From Candidatus Acididesulfobacter guangdongensis (GTDB lineage Bacteria > SZUA-79 > Acidulodesulfobacterales > Acidulodesulfobacteraceae), in contig SGBC01000001.1 in the NCBI GenBank assembly GCA_004195045.1, positions 744,001 through 808,000 of the forward strand: a stretch of 64,000 bases of DNA. Reading direction: 5' to 3'. This document shows, piece by piece, positions 17,408 through 26,943 of this stretch (positions are counted from its first letter, which is position 1; every line of letters starts with the position of its first letter). The notes beneath the pieces were generated by a model. The model saw nothing but the letters and a program-made list of their open reading frames with translations. It did not search any database and was not told the DNA's origin. Position numbers and translations under genes: made by a program.

Positions 17408-18796
17408 ATGAGACATCAGCCTATGTTTAAAAAATTTTTGGGCGATTATGAATTTATCTGGGGTCCGGTTAAAAAAGGCGTATGTGAATCTTCATATTAC
17501 CATTTTTTAACTTCAAGCGAAGAGTTGCATGAGCTTGATATAACTCTCGGCTATAAAACCAGAAATGCAATGAATGCAGCACGGGGAAAAGGTAATTTAT
17601 ACGAACAGATTTTAATCATGGAACGGATTGCAGGAACGCATGCTTTTGCAGCTTCTTTAAGCTATTGTCTTGCTGCGGAGGATTATTTCGGGCTGACTGA
17701 CAAATTGCCGGATTACATAAAATTAATAAGGATGTTTTTTGCCGAATTAGAAAGATTAAGAAATCATATAGAAAATTTATCCGAAATATCCGGTTCTACA
17801 TATTTAGAAGTGCCGTCTTCGCTATATGCCTATTACGCTGAAAAAATTAAACAGCTTTCATCGGAGATTGTATTTTCAAGATATCTTATGGGTATTAATA
17901 CTGTAGGCGGAGTAAGATTAAATAATGTACTCTGCCATAAGTTTATTGACAATAGCAATAGCAATAACGATAGCAATATTTACAATAATAGTAATAATAA
18001 TGATATTGGCAATGATAGTGCAGCTAATTTTAAATGTTTTGAGTATATAGTAAAAGCAATAGGTTCTTATATAACAGATATTGAAAAAATAATAAAGCAG
18101 AACTCGGAAACCAAATCGCATATTGACCGATTAAAAACTACAGGAAAGATTAATCCTGAAATTGCCGAAAAACTTCATGCTGAAGGCATTGTTGCTAAAA
18201 GCGCAGGGATTAGCCGTGATTTAAGATTAAAATATCCTTACTTGCTTTATAAAGATATTGCCCTGAAACCTGTTTTGTATAATGACGGCGATGCGCTTTC
18301 AAGATATCTTGTAAGAATAGGCGAGATAAGGCAGTCGTTTGATATTCTTAAAATTTGTTTTGAAAAATTGACAAAAAATATGTCAGAATCGAATATAAAT
18401 ACGGATGATATTTATGGGCACGGCAAAAATATAATTAATACAGGCAAGCTGCAGCATGATATGCGCAGTATATATAATTATAGCAATAGCGATAATAATA
18501 GCGACGGCAATAATGATAGCAATAGCGGCGGATATAATAGCGATGTTTATCAGAATTTGTTCTTATCAGGTGTTCCGCATGGAAAATACGGTTTTGGTTC
18601 CGTTGAGTCGTCGGAAGGTCCGATATTCTGCATAACTGGAAGATTTGACGGCAAAATTTTTAAAAAAATCAATATTAAATATCCGTTCGAAAATAATTTT
18701 AAGGTATTCAAACATTTTACTAAAAATACTATGATGATGGATTTCAATATTAACGAAACGAGCTATAATTTTTCGGTTGCGGCGTGCGACAAATAA
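17408..18796 (+). CDS. Hydrogenase-large-subunit-like protein lacking NiFe ligands
   Basis: A 462-residue homologue of HycE/HyfG/NuoD. The place where group 4 hydrogenases have RxCGxC reads MERIAGTHAFAAS: the two expected cysteines are Ala75 and His78. The C-terminus ends in FSVAACDK without the paired-cysteine motif. It therefore cannot hold a normal NiFe site and resembles the catalytic-subunit homologues of Ehr complexes or the NuoD-type quinone-site subunit. Two Asn/Ser/Asp-rich insertions (about residues 178-204 and 355-380) break conserved regions. No N-terminal NuoC-like domain is obvious. It lies 20 bp after the HyfF-like gene. Confidence 0.82.
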   Translation: MRHQPMFKKFLGDYEFIWGPVKKGVCESSYYHFLTSSEELHELDITLGYKTRNAMNAARGKGNLYEQILIMERIAGTHAFAASLSYCLAAEDYFGLTDKLPDYIKLIRMFFAELERLRNHIENLSEISGSTYLEVPSSLYAYYAEKIKQLSSEIVFSRYLMGINTVGGVRLNNVLCHKFIDNSNSNNDSNIYNNSNNNDIGNDSAANFKCFEYIVKAIGSYITDIEKIIKQNSETKSHIDRLKTTGKINPEIAEKLHAEGIVAKSAGISRDLRLKYPYLLYKDIALKPVLYNDGDALSRYLVRIGEIRQSFDILKICFEKLTKNMSESNINTDDIYGHGKNIINTGKLQHDMRSIYNYSNSDNNSDGNNDSNSGGYNSDVYQNLFLSGVPHGKYGFGSVESSEGPIFCITGRFDGKIFKKINIKYPFENNFKVFKHFTKNTMMMDFNINETSYNFSVAACDK

Positions 18797-18865
18797 ATAT
18801 AATAGATAAAATTAAATTTAACTAGGCAGAATAATTAATAATTTATCTTATCGGGGCAGATTTTA

Positions 18866-19852
18866 ATGGCTATATGGACATATAACGGTTTAAAATTCGG
18901 AATTAAATCAGTAAATTTTCCAAAGGAAAACGATTTTTACGAAGGTTTTTTTTCGTATTTAAAATTTGATACCGATAAATGCTTAAATTTTAAAGAAACT
19001 TTAGACAGTAATGATTTACCTTGTTTAAAATGTCAGGAAGTGTGTCCGACAGGCGCAATAGATATTTTAAATATTTACGATAGCAAAAATAGCGCAAATT
19101 ATGCAAATAGGGCAGATAAAGAGAACAGAACAGGTAAAATAATTAACGGCGCAGATAATATCAGCGCAAATAAAATTAATAAAATTCATAAAAAAATCGA
19201 TAAAATCAATACAGAAGTAAAAGACATAATAGACATAAAAAAATGCATATATTGCGGATTGTGCGTCTCGGAATGTTCAAATATAGCCGAAGCCGTCAGT
19301 TTTTCCAACTTTATCGGTAAAGATAATATTAATGAAGCTCATGTTAAGAATAATATAAAAAATAATGCCAAAAACAGCGATAAAAAAAAGTTTGGTTTTT
19401 TTAAAAAATCTTTATTCGTAAAACATATAGACTCAGGTTCCTGCGGAGCATGCGAATCGGAGATAACGGCGTTGAATAATCCGTATTATAATATGCACAG
19501 ACTAGGAATATTTATAACGCCGAGCCCCAGATTCGCCGATGTAATATTGCTGACCGGCGTATTTACCGATAGAATGTCCGATATTTTTTACAATGTGCTG
19601 GATAATACTCCGAATCCGAGATTCATACTTCTTGCAGGCGTATGTCCTATTTCCGGAGGCATCTGGAGCAGTTCTGCCCGGCATATAGGCGGTTCTGAAA
19701 GCCGGTTAAATAATTCCGGTTTTTTAAATAATAAAAAAAACGGCAATATTTTAAAAACTGAAAATATAATACTGGTGCCCGGATGTCCGCCAAATCCATT
19801 TATGATACTTAACGTATTGCTGTCGATAAAGTCCGGCGGCTTTGCAATGTAA
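18866..19852 (+). CDS. Ferredoxin/NuoB-like fusion subunit (HyfH-HyfI type)
   Basis: A 328-residue fusion. The N-terminal ~150 residues are a 2[4Fe-4S] ferredoxin: CLKCQEVCP (residues ~52-60) and CIYCGLCVSEC (~129-139), separated by a Lys/Asn-rich insertion of about 55 residues. The C-terminal half is a NuoB/HyfI small subunit: SGSCGACESEI supplies two cluster cysteines, followed by GVCPISGGIW and VPGCPPNP. These are the ligands of the proximal [4Fe-4S] cluster. In related operons the ferredoxin and small subunit are usually separate genes. The protein would carry electrons between a soluble donor and the large-subunit homologue. Confidence 0.85.
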   Translation: MAIWTYNGLKFGIKSVNFPKENDFYEGFFSYLKFDTDKCLNFKETLDSNDLPCLKCQEVCPTGAIDILNIYDSKNSANYANRADKENRTGKIINGADNISANKINKIHKKIDKINTEVKDIIDIKKCIYCGLCVSECSNIAEAVSFSNFIGKDNINEAHVKNNIKNNAKNSDKKKFGFFKKSLFVKHIDSGSCGACESEITALNNPYYNMHRLGIFITPSPRFADVILLTGVFTDRMSDIFYNVLDNTPNPRFILLAGVCPISGGIWSSSARHIGGSESRLNNSGFLNNKKNGNILKTENIILVPGCPPNPFMILNVLLSIKSGGFAM

Positions 19853-19972
19853 GAAGTACGATATGATAATGATAAGCGAAGCGCATTATACCCAAAATTG
19901 CCGATGGAAATTTTAAAATTAAATTAAGCATGTAAATAATTATGGAAAAGTTTGAAGGAAAAATAAACTAAT

Positions 19973-22177
19973 ATGAATAATCTTGCAGATAATCAGGCGG
20001 CGTATATCTATTTTTACTATTTGTTTATGATTTTTTCGATAGGCGGAATAGTAGTTTCATTTTCAGGCATGATTTTTAAAAAATTTAATAAAGCCTATAT
20101 AGCAGGCAATATTCTTTATATGGCTGCATCTTTTTTTGCAGTGATATCAGCCCTGTCTTTTTTTATTAAGCCCGTATATAATTTCTTTAATCTATTTGAA
20201 TTTAACTTGAATTACGCCGGCGGCAGTGTGCTATTCAGCATCGGCAGATATTTTCCGGCAGGCAATATACTGATGAGATTAGATTCGCTTAGTGCTTTTT
20301 TTATTTTATTTTCCTTTAGCGTATTCTTTTACATTTCTCTATATCAGATAAAATATATTGAAAGATTTAAAGAAAAAATTAATCTGTCAAGTTTTACTTT
20401 TTTATTTGGGATTATGCTTTTAAGCGTTTATTTTACGCTGTTTTCATTTAATGCCTTCATTTTTATGATAAGCTGGGAAGTAATGGCTGTGTCTTCCTAT
20501 CTTCTGGTGCTTGGCAAACATTATATTAAGGGCACCGTTAAAGCCGGTTTTTTGATGTCGACGATTATGGAATTCGGCGGTATGCTAATAATCGCCGCTA
20601 TTATGCTTCTATATGTCCATTCCGGAAGTTTTAATCTGTTCGGCATGAGAGATATTGTTATTGCACCGGAACTTAAGGATGTTATATTCCTGCTATTTTT
20701 ATTCGGTTTCGGAGCAAAAATAGGCATAGTGCCTCTGCACATCTGGCTACCGGAAGCGCATCCGGCTTCTTTATCGGGGGTTTCCGCAATTTTAAGCGGC
20801 GTTTTAACGTCTGCAGGCGTATACGGGGTTATGAGATTCGGTCTGTATGTGCTGCATCCGGTAAATACGGCATTATTTTTAGGAACCGTAACTATCGTTA
20901 TAGCTGTATTGACTATGTTTTTCGGGGTAGTATATATGGCTCAGACCCATGATTTAAAAGTTTTATTGTCGTATTCGACCGTTGAAAATATGGGTCTTAT
21001 TCTGACCGGCATTGGAGCATCTTTATATTACAGATATTTTAATCTTGAAGGTCTTGCCGCTCTTGCGCTTCTGGCGTCTTTATACGCATTGATAAATCAT
21101 GCTTTTTTTAAAAGCCTTCTTTTTATGGGCGCAGGAAATGTCGAATATGAAACGGACAGTCATGATATGGATAAATTCGGCGGTCTGCTGCAAACTATGC
21201 GATTAACCGGAATTTTAGTGTTTATAGGGGTATTATCGGCAGCGGCTATGCCTCCTTTAAACGGATTTGTTTCAGAATGGCTTAATCTGGAAGTGGTTTT
21301 TTTAGGTTTTAATATACACAGTATTTTGCCGAGGATAGTGCTTTTTTCGGCAGGTGCGGTTTTAGCGCTCAGCGCTGCAATGGCGATAGCCAACTATGTG
21401 AAACTTTACGGCATAACCTTCCTTAGTTCAGCAAGGTCGAAAAAGGCGATGAAAGCTAAGGAAGTTCCGTTATTAATGAATATTGCCATTTTAATTCCGG
21501 TGCTCCTCAGCATATCGTTATCTGCTTTTATGTTTTTTTATACTCCTTTCATGTCTAGAGTATCAAACTTGATTTATCATATAAATATAAATGATAAAAT
21601 AATGCATAATTATATTTTTATCCCGTATTATAATACTTTTTCTGCGTCTAGTCCGGTTTACCTATTTTTTGTATCAATAATCCTGTTAATTGTTTTATAT
21701 ATAATTTACCGTTATTTGCTTAAACCTGAAAAAAGATATGTAAAATATGCCTGGACGGGAGGAACCGAAAGCTCAAACCAGCATGCGCAAATTTCTGCTT
21801 TAGGTTTTTCAAACGCAATAAGGATAATGTTTAATATTGTTTATAAATCGAGGCAGAGAATTGAAACGAGGACGATAAAAACTTTGTATGCCGATACGAA
21901 TTCTGATTCTGGCATAGACGCGGATAATGCGGACAATAGAGGCTTGCACGCCGGTACAAAAAATCCTTTCCCTTATGCTTCTTTTTATCACGATTCAAGC
22001 GGATACGGTTCTTACATATTCCCCCTGTTAGAATATTATCTTTATATGCCGGTTATAAAATTTTTTAACCGTCTAAGTTCCTTGACTACTTCAAGACTGC
22101 AGAACGGTTCATTAAACGTGTATATATTTTATATATTTTTCGTATTTCTTGCAGCGCTGTTTATAGTGATAATTTAA
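19973..22177 (+). CDS. Membrane-complex antiporter-like subunit, HyfB-like
   Basis: A 734-residue NuoL/HyfB-type protein with about 15 or more helices. Family features are the helix FMISWEVMAVSSYLLV with its conserved Glu, the segment GFGAKIGIVPLHIWLPEAHPASLSGVSA with the channel Lys, and DLKVLLSYSTVENMG. A polar, Asp/Asn-rich stretch interrupts the C-terminal part (about residues 640-665, encoded near 21890-21960). It is the last gene of the riboswitch-led operon. Its stop codon overlaps the end of convergent nifV by 4 bp. It is likely the second ion-translocating subunit of the complex. Confidence 0.87.
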   Translation: MNNLADNQAAYIYFYYLFMIFSIGGIVVSFSGMIFKKFNKAYIAGNILYMAASFFAVISALSFFIKPVYNFFNLFEFNLNYAGGSVLFSIGRYFPAGNILMRLDSLSAFFILFSFSVFFYISLYQIKYIERFKEKINLSSFTFLFGIMLLSVYFTLFSFNAFIFMISWEVMAVSSYLLVLGKHYIKGTVKAGFLMSTIMEFGGMLIIAAIMLLYVHSGSFNLFGMRDIVIAPELKDVIFLLFLFGFGAKIGIVPLHIWLPEAHPASLSGVSAILSGVLTSAGVYGVMRFGLYVLHPVNTALFLGTVTIVIAVLTMFFGVVYMAQTHDLKVLLSYSTVENMGLILTGIGASLYYRYFNLEGLAALALLASLYALINHAFFKSLLFMGAGNVEYETDSHDMDKFGGLLQTMRLTGILVFIGVLSAAAMPPLNGFVSEWLNLEVVFLGFNIHSILPRIVLFSAGAVLALSAAMAIANYVKLYGITFLSSARSKKAMKAKEVPLLMNIAILIPVLLSISLSAFMFFYTPFMSRVSNLIYHININDKIMHNYIFIPYYNTFSASSPVYLFFVSIILLIVLYIIYRYLLKPEKRYVKYAWTGGTESSNQHAQISALGFSNAIRIMFNIVYKSRQRIETRTIKTLYADTNSDSGIDADNADNRGLHAGTKNPFPYASFYHDSSGYGSYIFPLLEYYLYMPVIKFFNRLSSLTTSRLQNGSLNVYIFYIFFVFLAALFIVII

Positions 22178-23319
22178 TGTTTAATATTAAAATAAATGTC
22201 CATAATTTCACCGTCGTTTAAATTTCTTTTTATATCTATAGATTTTTGTCTGACGGCAGATAAAATATCTTTAGCTTCCGTTTCATTTATAGCGATGCCC
22301 ATTTTTTTTAATTTGAATTTAATAATAGATGTGCCGCTGTGTTTTCCGGCTAATAATTTTCTTTTGAGTCCAACTTCTTCCGGCTGATACGGTTCATAAT
22401 TTATCGGGTTTTTAATAATGCCGTCCGTATGAATACCTGCTTCATGATGAAAAATATTTCTGCCGAGGATAGGTTTGTTCACCGGAATAGGTCTTTTAGT
22501 GATTTTTGCTATAATTTCGGCAAGTTTTTTTACTTTCTTAAAATCAAAATCTATTTCTTTTTTTTCTATAAATTTAAAATAAGCAATAACTTCTTCTAAA
22601 GCGCAATTCCCGGTTCTTTCTCCTATACCCGCAATGCTGCCTGAGACAAAGTCGGCTCCGGCTTCTATAGCCGCTACAGAATTTCCTGTCGCCATGCCTA
22701 AATCGTTATGAGCATGTATTTCAATTGCTATTTGTTTAAACTTAGACTTTATAAGTTTTATATTCTTATATATTTCAAGAGGATTTAAAATGCCGACTGT
22801 ATCGGAATATCTGTATTTATAAGCACCTTCGCTTTCCGCAATATTTATTATTTCATAAAGATTGTCTTTATCAGCTCTTGACGAATCTTCGCCTCCTACG
22901 GAAAATACGACTTGTTCCTTTATTAAAATGCGGCAAATATTAATTAAAGTTTTTTTTACATAATCAAAATCTTTATTAATTTTATACTGCATATGGATAT
23001 CTGATATAGGTATAGAAATATGAACATAGCGCATTCCAATATCAAGCGATGCTTTAACATCGTCTATATTAGCTCTGTTCCATGATATAATTTTTGCATT
23101 TAAACCTAAGGAATTAATGGTTTTTACGGCGTCCTTCTCTTCTCCGCCCATTATAGGAATGCCTGCTTCTATTTCATTTACGCCGATTTCATCAAGCATT
23201 TTTGCAATGATTATTTTTTCATTATATGAAAAGATAACCCCGGCAGTCTGTTCTCCATCCCTGAGGGTTGTATCGTTTATCAAAAAATTGCCGTGTTTTT
23301 TATCTTTTGATTTTTTCAT
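22174..23319 (-). CDS. nifV: Homocitrate synthase NifV
   Basis: A 381-residue DRE-TIM metallolyase. NDTTLRDGEQTAGV is the active-site start. EIHAHNDLGMATGNSVAAIEAG provides the metal-binding HxH, and GIGERTGNCALEEV follows. The enzyme condenses acetyl-CoA and 2-oxoglutarate into homocitrate, the organic ligand of the nitrogenase FeMo-cofactor. The start ATG at 23319 was chosen because longer readings pass the promoter at 23420-23436 and add residues atypical for the family. It is divergent from nifH with a matching sigma-54-type promoter, supporting NifV over a leucine-pathway homologue. Confidence 0.9.
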   Translation of the reverse strand: MKKSKDKKHGNFLINDTTLRDGEQTAGVIFSYNEKIIIAKMLDEIGVNEIEAGIPIMGGEEKDAVKTINSLGLNAKIISWNRANIDDVKASLDIGMRYVHISIPISDIHMQYKINKDFDYVKKTLINICRILIKEQVVFSVGGEDSSRADKDNLYEIINIAESEGAYKYRYSDTVGILNPLEIYKNIKLIKSKFKQIAIEIHAHNDLGMATGNSVAAIEAGADFVSGSIAGIGERTGNCALEEVIAYFKFIEKKEIDFDFKKVKKLAEIIAKITKRPIPVNKPILGRNIFHHEAGIHTDGIIKNPINYEPYQPEEVGLKRKLLAGKHSGTSIIKFKLKKMGIAINETEAKDILSAVRQKSIDIKRNLNDGEIMDIYFNIKH

Positions 23320-23419
23320 AAAATTTTGTGCAATAAAATTATTATATTTATATATGATATATCTTGCGCTTAAACAATTCCATCTATTATTCTGATTTAT
23401 AATATAACACGTAATTAAT

Positions 23420-23436
23420 AGCATAAAATATGCCAG
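23420..23436 (-). promoter_or_regulatory. Sigma-54 (-24/-12) promoter for nifV
   Basis: Read on the minus strand the sequence is CTGGCATATTTTATGCT, with GG and GC separated by exactly 10 nt as required for sigma-54 RNA polymerase. It closely resembles the nifH-side promoter, sharing TGGCAT, TTTATGC and the spacing. Transcription would start about 90 nt upstream of the nifV ATG at 23319. Confidence 0.7.
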
Positions 23437-23548
23437 CGCACATATAGAATTTAAAGGTCTTTCCCGTCTTTTATGAATAATTGTAGATTTTATATTGATG
23501 TAAAATTAATCATTAACAAATATTATGCACAAAAATTAGGCATATTAT

Positions 23549-23572
23549 TTGTTAATTTTGTAATAATAACAA
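23549..23572. promoter_or_regulatory. Inverted repeat in the nifV-nifH spacer
   Basis: TTGTTA (23549-23554) and TAACAA (23567-23572) form an interrupted palindrome lying between the two divergent sigma-54-type promoters. It could be an activator or repressor site. A canonical NifA element (TGT-N10-ACA) was looked for in this spacer and not found. Confidence 0.3.
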
Positions 23573-23706
23573 GACATTTGATGCTTTCCAATTAATTTAT
23601 TAATTTTTTAAAATAGTTTAATTGCATGGCATGGCATAAGAGAGCATTTATTATTATAGTAAATTATATAAGTGATTATTTTCTAATTTATGATTATTAT
23701 TTTTAT

Positions 23707-23723
23707 TTGGCATAATTTATGCA
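23707..23723 (+). promoter_or_regulatory. Sigma-54 (-24/-12) promoter for the nif operon
   Basis: TTGGCATAATTTATGCA matches the consensus YTGGCAC-N5-TTGCW at the key GG and GC positions with correct 10-nt spacing. The transcript would begin near 23735, leaving a ~180-nt AT-rich leader before nifH. Sigma-54 use fits nitrogen-regulated expression by an enhancer-binding activator; none is encoded in this window. Confidence 0.75.
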
Positions 23724-23889
23724 TTGTAATAAATAACGATAAAAAATAATGGGATTAAGATTAATAAACATAAAAACATAATAAACATAAAAGCATTAAT
23801 AAAATAACTATAGAAATTTTAATATTTTTTAATAGTTATATTTATTTGATATTTAACACGTAACGCATGATAAAAAATTAAAAAACTAA

Positions 23890-24786
<897 letters not shown>

Positions 24787-24883
24787 ATTGTTTAATTAAT
24801 TTTTCTTTTATTATTTTATAAGTTTTGTATTTTATCTGTCATGCCAATAAAACGGCAGAATTACTTAAAAAAGGCAAATTATC

Positions 24884-25846
24884 ATGAAAACAGACAATAA
24901 AGCAATTAACGGCATAAGGAATATAAAAAAAGACGGGAATAGCAATGCCTCAGATTATAATAATAACGAGGACATTAAAAGGCATCCGTGTTTTAGCGTA
25001 GAAGCATCAAAATCTTACGGCAGAATACATTTGCCTGTTGCCAAAAGCTGCAATATTTCGTGCAATTATTGTCATAGAGATTATGATTGCCCAAATGAAT
25101 CAAGACCGGGAGTCACAAGCAGGCTTTTAGCTCCTGAAGAAGCGGTAGAAAGAATATATGAGGTAAAATCTCTTTATAATGAAATAAGCGTTGCTGCGGT
25201 GGCAGGTCCGGGAGACAGCCTTGCAGACCCGGATAATACGCTTAAGACATTTGAGTTAGTCAGAAAAGAATTTCCTGAATTAATATTTTGCATGAGTACA
25301 AACGGTCTTAATTTAAAAGAAAATATAAACAACCTTAAAGACGCGGGTATAAAATTTATTACGGTAACATTAAATGCAACGGATGCAGCTATTGCTTCTA
25401 AAATTTATAGATTTGTTAATTATAAGGGTATTTGCTATAAAGGCAGTGAAGCGGCAGAACTGCTGCTTGAAAAGCAGCTGGAAGGCATAAGAATCGCTGT
25501 TTCTGAAGGGCTTACCGTTAAAATAAATTCGGTATTAATACCTGGAATTAACGATAAGCATATAAAAGAAATGTCTGAAAGCATTAAAAAAATGGGAGTA
25601 TATCTTTTTAATGTAATGCCTATGATACCGGCAGATAAATCATTTTTTCAAAAAATAGGTGTTCCGGCTGCCACAAGGCAGGATATAGCTAATGTAACAG
25701 ACGGTATAACAGGAATTAACATCATGAAGCATTGCCGGCAATGCAGATCGGATGCCGCGGGTCTGCTTGGAAAGGATATAAGCAGCAAGTTGAATAATAA
25801 TAAGGAGAAAGATCATGATAACAGAAAATGCTGTTCAGGGGTGTAA
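24884..25846 (+). CDS. nifB: FeMo-cofactor biosynthesis radical SAM protein NifB
   Basis: A 320-residue radical SAM enzyme. HPCFSVEA is followed by KSCNISCNYCHRDYDCPNE, holding the CxxxCxxC [4Fe-4S]/SAM motif (about residues 56-63). AGPGDSLADP and the C-terminal KHCRQCRSDAAGLLG add the further cluster ligands typical of NifB. The enzyme builds the carbide-containing core (NifB-co) of the FeMo-cofactor. The NifX-like C-terminal domain found in many bacterial NifB proteins is absent, giving the short, archaeal-like form. The first ~30 residues are a poorly conserved Asn/Lys-rich leader. The 3' end overlaps the methyltransferase gene by 32 bp. Confidence 0.95.
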   Translation: MKTDNKAINGIRNIKKDGNSNASDYNNNEDIKRHPCFSVEASKSYGRIHLPVAKSCNISCNYCHRDYDCPNESRPGVTSRLLAPEEAVERIYEVKSLYNEISVAAVAGPGDSLADPDNTLKTFELVRKEFPELIFCMSTNGLNLKENINNLKDAGIKFITVTLNATDAAIASKIYRFVNYKGICYKGSEAAELLLEKQLEGIRIAVSEGLTVKINSVLIPGINDKHIKEMSESIKKMGVYLFNVMPMIPADKSFFQKIGVPAATRQDIANVTDGITGINIMKHCRQCRSDAAGLLGKDISSKLNNNKEKDHDNRKCCSGV

Positions 25847-26687
25847 ACTGCAGAAAAGTTTAAATTTTTCACAGGATGAAGAATTATATATAGCAACTTC
25901 CGATACTAAAGGAAAAATGGAAAATGATTATAAACCATTTGTGAATAAAATTTTGAACAGCATTTCCTTTGTGCCTGATTCGGTACTTGATCTTGGCTGC
26001 GGTCCCGGTTATATAGCGCGGAGATTTAGCGAAGTTCTTCCTAATGCTAATATTGTAGGCGTTGATATTTCTGAGATTATGATTAGCCATGCTTTAAAAA
26101 GTTCTGCTAAGATTACAGATGAAGCAAATCCAAATTTTAGCAGAAGAGATATGCAGGCTGCAGGTGCGAGATTTGCAAACAATTATTATGATAATTGCGA
26201 TAATAAAATTAAAAACAATATGTATGATGCGAAAGTTGCTGAACATATGGCGGCTGCAGGCAATCTAAATGTCAATTTAAACGTCAATGCCTATGATTTA
26301 AACAACGGTTATTTTCATCAAAAACTGCGGTATTTGATTGCTAACAGCGAATGTCTGCCTTTTAGCGACAATTATTTTGACGTTATTATTTTAAAAGGAA
26401 CATTTAAATGTTTGGAAAGAAAAGCCGAATCTCTCAAAGAAATGCACAGAATATTGAGCAGCCGCGGAGAGATATTAATATTTGAATTCAGGAAGGATAT
26501 ACCTGAAGATGAGTTTTTGATTCTCACAAAAGACATGCAGCCTCAAAAAGTCAGGTCATTAAGAAATAAGCTTAATTGTTCGCCGGATTTAGCAGAATAT
26601 AAATATTGTCTGTCTAAATCAAATTTGTCAAAATTTGCCGAAATAACGAGCGACGGACTTGATTTAAAAATACGCATAGTAAAATAG
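25815..26687 (+). CDS. Class I SAM-dependent methyltransferase in the nif operon
   Basis: A 290-residue Rossmann methyltransferase. Motif I is VLDLGCGPGYIARRF (about residues 57-71), followed by the acidic strand end VGVDIS. Post-motif elements are ECLPFSDNYFDVIILKGTF and LKEMHRILSSRGEILIFEF, resembling the UbiE/methyltransferase-11 group. A poorly conserved insertion of about 65 residues, rich in Asn and Ala, separates motif II from motif III. It begins inside the end of nifB with its own GGAG ribosome site, so translation is coupled to nifB. The substrate is unknown. Its place between nifB and the ferredoxin suggests, without proving, a role linked to nitrogenase maturation. Confidence 0.85.
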   Translation: MITENAVQGCKLQKSLNFSQDEELYIATSDTKGKMENDYKPFVNKILNSISFVPDSVLDLGCGPGYIARRFSEVLPNANIVGVDISEIMISHALKSSAKITDEANPNFSRRDMQAAGARFANNYYDNCDNKIKNNMYDAKVAEHMAAAGNLNVNLNVNAYDLNNGYFHQKLRYLIANSECLPFSDNYFDVIILKGTFKCLERKAESLKEMHRILSSRGEILIFEFRKDIPEDEFLILTKDMQPQKVRSLRNKLNCSPDLAEYKYCLSKSNLSKFAEITSDGLDLKIRIVK

Positions 26688-26748
26688 TAAAATAGTTAAA
26701 TAATTAAAGTTAAATAGTTAAATAGATGAATAATTATATTGTTAAATA

Positions 26749-26772
26749 GTTTATATAGCTGTTTATATAGCT
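26749..26772 (+). repeat. Tandem 12-bp duplication
   Basis: GTTTATATAGCT occurs twice in immediate succession within the AT-rich spacer (26688-26943) before the ferredoxin gene. The same spacer also holds several copies of GTTAAATAG. No GG-N10-GC promoter was found here, so the operon probably reads through. Confidence 0.6.
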
Positions 26773-26943
26773 AATCGGTACTTATTCAATTAATTATTAA
26801 TTAATTATTTAAATAAAAAAATAGATATATTCAGATATATAAAAATATATAAAAATGAAGTAAATAAATAAAAAAATTAATATAAATATATAAAGATAAA
26901 TAAAATAGATATAATAAAAATTAAAAAACAGGAGAAAATTTTT

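Noticed and set aside
14086-22177. Operon as a true NADH dehydrogenase (complex I) or formate hydrogenlyase
   Set aside because: NADH-binding subunits NuoE/F/G and a formate dehydrogenase gene are missing, and the large subunit lacks the N-terminal NiFe cysteines and shows no C-terminal pair.
23319-23424. Longer nifV reading frame starting at 23424
   Set aside because: The extra 35 residues are unlike homocitrate synthases, and the longer start lies at the -12 region of the divergent sigma-54-type promoter, upstream of the expected transcript start.
23620-23670. Additional sigma-54 site at GCATGGCATGGCATAAGAGAGC
   Set aside because: The GG to GC spacing is 9 or 14 nt rather than 10, so it does not fit the -24/-12 rule.
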